From contig DKVN01000122.1 of the NCBI GenBank assembly GCA_002491225.1, positions 1 through 7,307 of the forward strand: a stretch of DNA of 7,307 nucleotides. Direction: 5' to 3'. Below are positions 1 to 5,067 of this stretch, piece after piece. Both the position numbers and the translations under genes were made by a program. Every line of letters starts with the position of its first letter. Positions within the stretch are counted from its first letter, which is position 1. The DNA is from Faecalibacterium sp. UBA7177. Lineage in GTDB: Bacteria > Bacillota > Clostridia > Oscillospirales > Ruminococcaceae. A model generated the notes under the pieces. The model was given only the letters and a program-made list of their open reading frames with translations. It was not told the origin of the DNA and did no database searches.

Positions 1-1140
1 GACGCGGCGGTGCCGGGCGCTAAAATTCAGGTCAAGTGCCTCGAGTACTCGATGCCCACCGACGCCACCATCACCCTCACGGTCAGCGGGTCGGACACCA
101 ACCAGATCAACGCCCTGGCCCAGCAGATGCGCGAGACCCTGGCCACGATCCCCGGCACCGACAATGTGCGGGATACCGCCGTGGTGCCCCAGTACCAGTA
201 CCGGGTGGTGCTGGACAGCGAGCGCCTCTCGGGCTACGGCCTGCTCAAATATGACGTGGCCAAGCAGCTGAACACCAGCCTGATGGGGGCCACCGCCAGC
301 AGCTACACCGCAAACGGCAGCGAGATGGACATCGTGGTGCGGGCCAATGTCGAAAGTCTCGACGATCTGCTCGCCCTGCCCATCTCGGCCAGCCAGGCGG
401 GCACCCGGGTGCTGCTGGGGCAGGTGGCCGAGGTGGAATTGCAGCCCACCGTGCCCCAGATCAACCACTACAACGGCCGCCGGTCGGTCAACGTGCTGTC
501 CGGCGTGCTGCCCGGCTACGCCGCCGCCCGCATCGAGAGCCAGCTGAACGCCGAACTGCTCGATCAGCTCGACCTCGGCGACATGACCGTCACCGAGCGG
601 GGCGAAACCGCCAACATGCTGGCCCTCATCCAAAACCTCGGCATCGCCGCCCTGCTGGCCGTGCTCGTCATCTATGTCATCCTGCTGCTGCAGTTCCGGG
701 ATTTTGCAAAGCCGGTCAATGTGCTCACCAGCATCCCCTTAAGCCTCATCGGCTGCTGCTTCGGGCTCTGGCTCTTCCATATGGATATTCAGGTCATGGC
801 GCTGCTGGGCCTGGTCAGCCTCTTCGGCATCGTGGTCAACAACGGCATCCTGCTCATTGAGGTCATCGACGCCGAGCGGGCGGCCGGGGCCGGCATCCGG
901 GACGCCTGCCGTGAGGCGGTGCGCCAGCGTTTCCGGCCGATCATGCTCTCCAGCATCACCACCTGCATCGGCCTGGTTCCGCTGGTGGCCAGCGGCGACG
1001 CCATGACCGCCCCCATGGCCAGCGTGCTGCTGTTCGGCCTCTTGGGCTCCACCGTGCTCACCCTCGCGGTGGTGCCCGCCCTCTACACCCTGCGGGAGGA
1101 AAAACGCGAAAAACGCCAGCCCCCGCCCGCCGAGAGCTGA
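1..1140 (+). CDS. RND efflux transporter permease (AcrB/HAE-type), C-terminal part
   Basis: The frame is open from base 1 and ends at TGA 1138-1140, so 379 C-terminal residues of what is normally a protein of about 1000 residues are visible; the true start lies upstream. RND permeases are inner-membrane, proton-driven exporters of drugs, detergents or metabolites, usually trimeric. Visible residues 1-200 are the soluble porter part. Five hydrophobic helices follow, matching TM8-TM12: about residues 205-228, 238-260, 264-288, 315-333 and 340-361. The family hallmark GIVVNNGILLIEV starts at residue 276, followed by RFRPIMLSS and VVPALYTL. By alignment, Asn280 sits where AcrB has the proton-relay Lys940; as I recall, Asn is common there in Firmicutes and Bacteroidetes homologues. 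The C-terminus is a short charged cytoplasmic tail. GC is high, like the polysaccharide genes. A membrane-fusion partner would be expected upstream but is out of view. Family assignment is secure; the substrate is unknown. Confidence 0.95.
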   Translation, partial: DAAVPGAKIQVKCLEYSMPTDATITLTVSGSDTNQINALAQQMRETLATIPGTDNVRDTAVVPQYQYRVVLDSERLSGYGLLKYDVAKQLNTSLMGATASSYTANGSEMDIVVRANVESLDDLLALPISASQAGTRVLLGQVAEVELQPTVPQINHYNGRRSVNVLSGVLPGYAAARIESQLNAELLDQLDLGDMTVTERGETANMLALIQNLGIAALLAVLVIYVILLLQFRDFAKPVNVLTSIPLSLIGCCFGLWLFHMDIQVMALLGLVSLFGIVVNNGILLIEVIDAERAAGAGIRDACREAVRQRFRPIMLSSITTCIGLVPLVASGDAMTAPMASVLLFGLLGSTVLTLAVVPALYTLREEKREKRQPPPAES

Positions 1141-1166
1141 GCCCCGGCCGCGCAGCCCCCAAACCG

Positions 1167-1193
1167 CCGCGCGGACCCCATCCGTCCGCGCGG
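1167..1193. repeat. Perfect GC-rich inverted repeat after the RND gene
   Basis: A perfect 10-bp stem pairs 1167-1176 (CCGCGCGGAC) with 1184-1193 (GTCCGCGCGG) around a 7-base loop. It is not followed by a T run, so it is not itself an intrinsic terminator. It could stabilise the mRNA 3' end or form part of a compound terminator with the hairpin at 1224-1257. Its right arm also belongs to the repeat copy at 1178-1211. Confidence 0.6.
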
Positions 1194-1211
1194 GGGATGT
1201 TTCCCCGAGAA
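1178..1211 (+). repeat. Dispersed 34-base repeat, copy A
   Basis: This stretch matches the reverse complement of 3403-3436 at 30 of 34 positions, and all four differences are transitions. It contains a 17-base hairpin (1191-1207, 7-bp stem with a TGT loop) whose pairing is kept in the second copy through G-U pairs. It lies just before the terminator of the RND gene. I do not recognise it as a named repeat family. Confidence 0.6.
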
Positions 1212-1218
1212 TGGTTCA

Positions 1219-1262
1219 AGAGCGAACCGCCCCCGGCTGTAAAACCGGAGGCGGTTCACTTT
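1219..1262 (+). terminator. Intrinsic terminator of the RND transporter gene
   Basis: The arm GAACCGCCCCCGG (1224-1236) pairs with CCGGAGGCGGTTC (1245-1257) over 13 positions with one mismatch, around an 8-base loop. The stem can extend outward beyond a mismatch to 1219/1262. It is followed by a T-rich stretch (ACTTTTCTTCT, 1258-1268). The T run is only on this side, so it ends the + strand RND transcript and is unlikely to serve the convergent symporter gene. Confidence 0.8.
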
Positions 1263-1393
1263 TCTTCTGAATACGGATCACAATGATCGTCCTTGATGCG
1301 TTCTACGAACAGCTGCCAGTAATGGAAGATGCCCTGTCTACATCGGCCCCTTATCAAACAGGGCAGATTGTGAGAGTTTGGCTCACGCCTCAT
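1256..1393 (-). pseudogene. Possible 45-codon coding remnant or small ORF
   Basis: On the - strand an ATG at 1393 opens a 45-codon frame ending in TGA (1258-1256). Its second half, GIFHYWQLFVERIKDDHCDPYSEEK, looks protein-like, while the first half, rich in Arg and Cys, does not. There is no good ribosome binding site, and the stop codon lies inside the right arm of the RND terminator. It may be the tail of a decayed gene that arrived with the symporter, or chance. I do not recognise a family. Otherwise 1263-1409 holds only two weak inverted repeats (1331-1337 with 1358-1364, and 1386-1390 with 1399-1403), neither with a T run, so no clear terminator for the symporter is visible. Confidence 0.2.
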
Positions 1394-1409
1394 CCATCAG
1401 GCGACAGAG

Positions 1410-2828
1410 TTATTCCTCCCCCATCTTTTCTAAAGCTTCCTGTTCAAAGATGCGCTGCTTTTCTTCATGCCGGGCCGCAAGCGTCTCCTTGATGCTGCTC
1501 CACTGCCTGCCATGGAGCGGATAGAACCTGCCGATGAAAGCGGCACAGAGAAACAGCAAAACCGCGGAAAGAAACAGCCACGAAAACCGGATCCCCAGTT
1601 TGGCAAAAGCGGTCTGGTCTTTCAGGGGAAGCGAGGCATCATAGCCAAACCAGAGGATCATCACAGGAAAAATCGCGTTGGCGATACTGATGGCCGGTTT
1701 GCAAATAAAACTGTTGACCCCGGCATACATGCCCTCCCGGCGAAGCCCGGACAGATGCTCGTCGTAGTCGATCACATCTCCGTTCATCAGAGGGATCAGA
1801 TACATCCCCCCGGAGAAGCCGATGCCCGCAGAAAGGAACCCAATGACCCCGGCGATGGTATACTGACCGAATACGATCATCACAGCCAGCCCGGCCCCAA
1901 ATACCAGACACATGATCACAATACAGGGCTTTACGCCCAATCTGGCGCCGGGCATCATCCAGAACCACATCCCCGCGATAATGCCGATCAACATGGCAAG
2001 GTAGCAGGCCAGATAATTTACACCGCAGGCTTCAAAATAGTAGCTCAGGCCCAGCATCAGGGCAGTCTGGATAAACGTAATGGAAAAGGAAAGCACTTCA
2101 AAAATGAGAAAGCTCCGGTTCTTAAAGCAGGTGACGATGGACCGCAGAAATGGATACTGCTGCTCTTTCCTGACGAACCCCTTTTCCCGATAGAAAAAAG
2201 TACTGAAGAACATAATTGCTCCGGCAAGCACACCGATAAAGGTCATGAGCAGCTGAAACCGGGCAAGAGATTGACGCAGGATATTCTCCAGCTCTGCCAG
2301 CAGAAACAGAGGCACCGACAATGCCGCCAATCCGAAGATGACCTTTACAAACAGTATCTTGCTCCGGGCTTCATTGGTAACAGCCATTTCGTAGGGCATG
2401 ACATAAAGGGATGTGGCAATGGCGGTGTACAGCAGGTCAAACAGGAACAGGCAGATCAGCATCTGCATAAACATTTGCAGATCGGACTGGTGTCCAAACC
2501 AGCTTACCCAGGTCAGGATAAACACCGCGGCGATCATCATAGAGCCATAGCGGATATACGGGATCCGCCGCCCCAGCTTTGATCTGGTTCGATCCGACAG
2601 ATAGCCGAAAATGGGGTCGTTTACCGCATTCCAGATCCCGAACAGCATCCAACACGCTGCGCTCCAGCCCGGATCCATTCCATAATAATTGACAAAATAG
2701 AAGGTCAAGCCGCCGCCCGTAATGATGTTGCATAAGGTAGTGATCATGCAGTCTGCGCCGCCAAGCCACAAACGGCTGGACAGTTTTATGTGTTCTTTAT
2801 GAAGTTGTTCTTCTACCGTGTTTTTCAT
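1410..2828 (-). CDS. GPH-family (MelB-like) sugar:cation symporter
   Basis: This is a 472-residue MFS-type membrane protein of the glycoside-pentoside-hexuronide:cation symporter family, which imports sugars or glycosides with H+, Na+ or Li+. About twelve hydrophobic segments are visible, and the length matches MelB (about 475). The signature after TM2 is clear: residues 66-95 contain WNAVNDPIFGYLSDRT and then SKLGRRIPYIRYG. By alignment with MelB, cation-site Asp59 is kept as Asp71, Asp55 is replaced by Asn67, and sugar-site Asp19 may correspond to Asp26. I chose the ATG at 2828 because GGAGG (2839-2835) lies 6 bases upstream. The adjacent ATG at 2831 is only 3 bases from it, and an in-frame ATG at 2900 sits almost at the predicted transcription start. 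The gene is monocistronic as seen, and its base composition is clearly less GC-rich than both neighbours, suggesting acquisition by transfer. The sugar cannot be predicted; no glycosidase is adjacent. Confidence 0.9.
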   Translation of the reverse strand: MKNTVEEQLHKEHIKLSSRLWLGGADCMITTLCNIITGGGLTFYFVNYYGMDPGWSAACWMLFGIWNAVNDPIFGYLSDRTRSKLGRRIPYIRYGSMMIAAVFILTWVSWFGHQSDLQMFMQMLICLFLFDLLYTAIATSLYVMPYEMAVTNEARSKILFVKVIFGLAALSVPLFLLAELENILRQSLARFQLLMTFIGVLAGAIMFFSTFFYREKGFVRKEQQYPFLRSIVTCFKNRSFLIFEVLSFSITFIQTALMLGLSYYFEACGVNYLACYLAMLIGIIAGMWFWMMPGARLGVKPCIVIMCLVFGAGLAVMIVFGQYTIAGVIGFLSAGIGFSGGMYLIPLMNGDVIDYDEHLSGLRREGMYAGVNSFICKPAISIANAIFPVMILWFGYDASLPLKDQTAFAKLGIRFSWLFLSAVLLFLCAAFIGRFYPLHGRQWSSIKETLAARHEEKQRIFEQEALEKMGEE

Positions 2829-2830
2829 CA

Positions 2831-2851
2831 TGTACCTCCCTGTACCTCCCT
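2831..2851 (-). promoter_or_regulatory. Duplicated ribosome binding site before the symporter
   Basis: Read on the - strand, the 10-base unit AGGGAGGTAC occurs twice in tandem immediately before ATGATG. The proximal GGAGG (2839-2835) is 6 bases from the ATG at 2828, an ideal distance; the distal GGAGG (2849-2845) is too far to serve either ATG. The duplication probably arose by slippage and gives two possible anti-Shine-Dalgarno contacts. It settles the start codon choice. Confidence 0.7.
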
Positions 2852-2908
2852 GTGCCGCAAGCATGAGTGTGCCGGTAAATGCAGCCGACAGCCCAAACAT
2901 ATCTGTGT

Positions 2909-2937
2909 AGAATATCAGAATGTACGACCGTTGTCAA
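2909..2937 (-). promoter_or_regulatory. Sigma-A-type promoter of the symporter gene
   Basis: On the - strand, TTGACA (2937-2932, consensus -35) is followed after exactly 17 bases by TATTCT (2914-2909, 4 of 6 matches to the -10). Transcription would begin near 2902, giving a leader of about 70 bases before the ATG at 2828. An inverted repeat TTGTC-AATC-GACAA (2931-2944) overlaps the -35 box and could be a regulator-binding site, though at 5 bp per arm this is weak evidence. Confidence 0.7.
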
Positions 2938-2957
2938 TCGACAAAATCGGGAATAAT
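2931..2957 (+). promoter_or_regulatory. Possible divergent promoter toward the structured intergenic region
   Basis: On the + strand TTGTCA (2931-2936, 5 of 6 to the -35) is followed 15 bases later by AATAAT (2952-2957, 5 of 6 to the -10). The 15-base spacer is shorter than ideal. The -35 uses almost the same bases as the -35 of the divergent symporter promoter. If active, it would produce a transcript of about 540 bases ending at the terminator at 3458-3501. This is the best + strand promoter I can see ahead of that terminator, but it is only a candidate. Confidence 0.3.
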
Positions 2958-3097
2958 TTCTCCAGCAATTTGTGCAAGCTGCCAATTGCAATGGTACTTG
3001 TGCATGGTTCGCCGTCTTCTCCAAATGCAGCCAAATGCGGGGGCAGCTTGAGTGGGCACTGCGGAGGCCCCACGGCTTGTTGGCGGGAATGCCCATT

Positions 3098-3388
3098 AGC
3101 GGTGGTAAGATGAGAAAACAAAGAGTCCGAAGGACCTGCGAAGCAGCGCAAATTCGCTGTGCGGCCGTAGCTGCAAGGCGGAAAAGCGCTGCGGCCCTTG
3201 GCCGACTTTAGGTCGGTCATTTCGCCTTCGGCGAAACCGGGCATCTGGTTGCAGGCCCCACCGGGGCCTGCATTTTACCGCTGTCGCGGTAAAACCCCAG
3301 ACCTTGGTGGAATGCAAGCTTTGACAACGCAGCAGATACGGCTGCACAGGTAGAATTTGCGGCTTTGTTTTCTTATCGAACCACCGCT
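3098..3388 (+). ncRNA. Candidate structured non-coding RNA (or MITE-like element)
   Basis: A long interrupted inverted repeat closes this 291-base region. Bases 3098-3123 pair with 3363-3388 (23 Watson-Crick pairs plus one G-U out of 26), 3147-3155 with 3353-3361 (9 of 9), and 3157-3174 with 3332-3349 (16 plus one G-U out of 18). Two 11-base hairpins with GAA loops (3125-3135 and 3136-3146) sit exactly between the first two helices, making a four-way junction. Inside are hairpins at 3199-3219 (8 bp), 3220-3236 (7 bp), 3251-3271 (9 bp) and 3273-3294 (9 bp), the last two enclosed by 3244-3248 with 3297-3301. Several imperfect pairs are G-U only when read as + strand RNA, and a + strand terminator follows at 3458. 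No convincing protein gene fits; the short frames here run straight through the hairpins. No recognised RNA family or transposase is seen, and no target-site duplication is obvious. A non-autonomous mobile repeat is the main alternative. Confidence 0.55.
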
Positions 3389-3402
3389 TTGTGTGGCCCG
3401 TT

Positions 3403-3436
3403 TTCTCAGGGGAATATCCCCCACGCGGACGGATGG
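3403..3436 (-). repeat. Dispersed 34-base repeat, copy B (inverted)
   Basis: This is the reverse-orientation partner of the copy at 1178-1211, with 30 of 34 identical bases and four transitions. Its internal 17-base hairpin (3407-3423) keeps all seven pairs when read on the - strand, using two G-U pairs. It lies between the candidate RNA and the terminator at 3458. Confidence 0.6.
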
Positions 3437-3457
3437 AACCTGCGGCTTGGACGTTCC

Positions 3458-3501
3458 CGCCCCCTTTTGCTGTGTTTGGATTGCAAAAGGGGGCGTTTTT
3501 T
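3458..3501 (+). terminator. Strong intrinsic terminator with no upstream protein gene
   Basis: A perfect 13-bp stem (CGCCCCCTTTTGC at 3458-3470 with GCAAAAGGGGGCG at 3483-3495) around a 12-base loop is followed by six T's (3496-3501). It is a textbook + strand terminator. The nearest + strand protein gene upstream, the RND transporter, ends at 1140 and already has a terminator, so this one most likely ends a transcript arising within about 2950-3450. Confidence 0.85.
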
Positions 3502-3509
3502 AGTATAAT
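3481..3509 (+). promoter_or_regulatory. Promoter of the polysaccharide operon
   Basis: TTGCAA (3481-3486, 4 of 6 to the -35) is followed after 17 bases by a perfect TATAAT (3504-3509). Transcription would start near 3516, giving a leader of about 66 bases before the ATG at 3582. The -35 box overlaps the right arm of the upstream terminator, so the operon starts directly where the preceding transcript stops. Confidence 0.75.
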
Positions 3510-3538
3510 GTAGGAATACTATGAGAAGTGTGTGCCGC

Positions 3539-3560
3539 GCCGGTGCGCGGCCGCACCGGC
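3539..3560 (+). other. Leader hairpin of the polysaccharide operon
   Basis: A perfect 9-bp stem (GCCGGTGCG at 3539-3547 with CGCACCGGC at 3552-3560) with a 4-base loop lies in the predicted 5' leader, 11 bases before the GGGGAGAGGG ribosome-binding region. There is no T run, so it is not a terminator. It may protect the mRNA or tune translation. No riboswitch class is recognisable. Confidence 0.5.
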
Positions 3561-3581
3561 CGCCGAAAGGGGAGAGGGAAG

Positions 3582-5015
3582 ATGAACCTGACCAGCAAGC
3601 ACCAAAAGCTGTTCAACGCGGTCAACCTTGTGCTGGATTGGGGCATCCTCACCCTCGCCTATCTCCTCTCGATCTACCTGCGCCAAACCGTGCTGGGCGG
3701 GGTGGGGCAGCTGGTGCTCTGGGGCGGCCGCTACCACTATGCCGAAACCGCGCTGGGCTATGCCACCGGCATGGTTGTGCTGTTTGCGGCGCTGCGGCTC
3801 TACGGCAGCTACCGCTTCCGCAGCTTTGGGCGGGAGGCGCTCACCCTCTTCCTTGCCAACGGCATCGGGGTGCTGGCCCTCGGCACCGGGCTGTATCTCT
3901 TAAAATGGGGGGATTTTGCCCGCACCCAGCTGGGCTTTTTCTATGCCTTCTCGATGGCCGGGCTGCTGGCCAAGCGGGTGGTGCTGCGGGCGCTGCTGCG
4001 GTATGTGCGCGCCCGCGGGCGCAACACCCGCTCGGTGCTGCTGGTGGGCAGCGGGCCGCTGGCCCAGCGCTACCACACCGAGATCACCGCCCGCCCCTGG
4101 CTGGGCTATGTCTACCTCGGCTATCTCTCGGACGAGCAGGCCCAGGGCGAGGCCGGGCAGAAGCTGGGAAACTGGCGCGGCACCCTTTCGGAGTTCCGCC
4201 GCATCCTGCAAACCGAAAAGGTCGAGGAGGTGGTGGTGGCCCTGCCCGCCCAAAATGCCGACCTCATCGGCGGGCTGGTCTCGGCGGCCGGGCGGTACGG
4301 CGCCAAAATCTCGATCATCCCCACCTACAACGATTTTATCCCCGCCGCCCCCACGGTCGAAAATATCGCCGGGCTTAAGCTGCTCAATGTCCGCCGGGCG
4401 CCGGGGCGCGGGCCGGTCTGGGCCGCGGCCAAGCGCTGCTTTGATGTGGTCGCCTCGGCGGCGGCGCTGGTGCTGCTCTCGCCGGTGATGCTGGCGGCGG
4501 CGATCGCCGTGCGGGTTTCCAGCCCCGGCCCCATCATCTTTAAGCAGCGGCGCTGCGGGCTGCAGGGCAAAGAGTTCGATATGTACAAGTTCCGCTCAAT
4601 GTATAAGGATGCCGAGCAGCGGCTGGCCGAGCTCGAGCAGTTCAACGAGTCGGACGGCCCCACCTTCAAGATCGCCAACGACCCCCGCATCACCCCGGTG
4701 GGCCATTTTCTGCGCCGCACCAGCATCGACGAGCTGCCCCAGCTCTTCAACATCCTCAAGGGGGACATGAGCATCGTCGGCCCCCGCCCGCCCCTGCCGC
4801 GGGAGGTGGCCCAGTACAACGACTGGGAGTGGGGCCGCCTGGCCGTGCGGCCGGGGCTCACCTGCTACTGGCAGGTCAGCGGCCGGTCCAACCTCAGCTT
4901 TGACGAGTGGATGACCCTCGACCTCAAGTACATCGAGGAGCAGGGCCCCCTCACCGACCTCTCGATCCTCCTCAAAACGGTGGGGGCGGTCATCCGGGGA
5001 GACGGCGCGTATTGA
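3582..5015 (+). CDS. Undecaprenyl-phosphate sugar phosphotransferase (WcaJ/CpsE-like initiating transferase)
   Basis: This 477-residue polytopic phosphoglycosyl transferase starts exopolysaccharide or capsule synthesis by moving a sugar-1-phosphate from a nucleotide sugar to undecaprenyl phosphate at the cytoplasmic membrane face. Visible parts: four N-terminal hydrophobic segments (about 13-33, 57-75, 87-107, 115-131); a Rossmann-like domain with VGSGP at 155-159; then the bacterial sugar transferase domain from about 284. That domain shows the membrane-re-entrant helix broken at Ser300-Pro301, KFRSM at 336-340, the catalytic Asp383-Glu384 in SIDELPQLFN, KGDMSIVGPRP and RPGLTCYWQVSGRS. The start at 3582 is chosen because GGGGAGAGGG lies just upstream and the protein begins at the usual distance from the first membrane helix; an in-frame ATG at 3528 would place a basic extension through the leader hairpin. 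It is the first gene of the operon. The sugar (glucose, galactose or another) cannot be told from sequence alone. Confidence 0.93.
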   Translation: MNLTSKHQKLFNAVNLVLDWGILTLAYLLSIYLRQTVLGGVGQLVLWGGRYHYAETALGYATGMVVLFAALRLYGSYRFRSFGREALTLFLANGIGVLALGTGLYLLKWGDFARTQLGFFYAFSMAGLLAKRVVLRALLRYVRARGRNTRSVLLVGSGPLAQRYHTEITARPWLGYVYLGYLSDEQAQGEAGQKLGNWRGTLSEFRRILQTEKVEEVVVALPAQNADLIGGLVSAAGRYGAKISIIPTYNDFIPAAPTVENIAGLKLLNVRRAPGRGPVWAAAKRCFDVVASAAALVLLSPVMLAAAIAVRVSSPGPIIFKQRRCGLQGKEFDMYKFRSMYKDAEQRLAELEQFNESDGPTFKIANDPRITPVGHFLRRTSIDELPQLFNILKGDMSIVGPRPPLPREVAQYNDWEWGRLAVRPGLTCYWQVSGRSNLSFDEWMTLDLKYIEEQGPLTDLSILLKTVGAVIRGDGAY

Positions 5016-5067
5016 GCCGCCCGTTCTGCTAAACATCGCCGTATCGCAGGAAAGGGGGCGCACCGCC

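Noticed and set aside
1331..1364. Hairpin GCCCTGT/ACAGGGC as terminator of the symporter gene
   Set aside because: The stem is 7 bp with a 20-base loop and there is no T run on the - strand after it, so the evidence is too weak to call a terminator.
1467..2582. Long + strand open frame of 371 codons opposite the symporter gene
   Set aside because: It is antisense to a clear membrane transporter, and its translation is a low-complexity, Gln/His/Pro/Gly-rich hydrophilic string with no family features, typical of a reverse-strand shadow.
2915..3244. - strand open frame of 109 codons across the hairpin region
   Set aside because: It reads straight through the inverted repeat arm and hairpins, begins inside a hairpin, lacks a ribosome binding site and shows no recognisable domain. 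The structure explains the sequence better than coding does.
3098..3388. CRISPR array or tandem repeat array in the hairpin-rich region
   Set aside because: The hairpins differ in sequence and spacing, there are no regularly spaced direct repeats, and no cas gene is present.
3098..3388. tRNA, RNase P RNA, tmRNA, SRP RNA or a known riboswitch
   Set aside because: I looked for the conserved cores of these RNAs and did not see them; no CCA-ended cloverleaf or typical RNase P/tmRNA signatures are present.
3521..4378. + strand frame of 285 codons overlapping the initiating transferase
   Set aside because: It is an off-frame reading of a GC-rich gene, with an Arg/Pro/Gly/Ala-rich product; the other frame encodes a clear phosphoglycosyl transferase.
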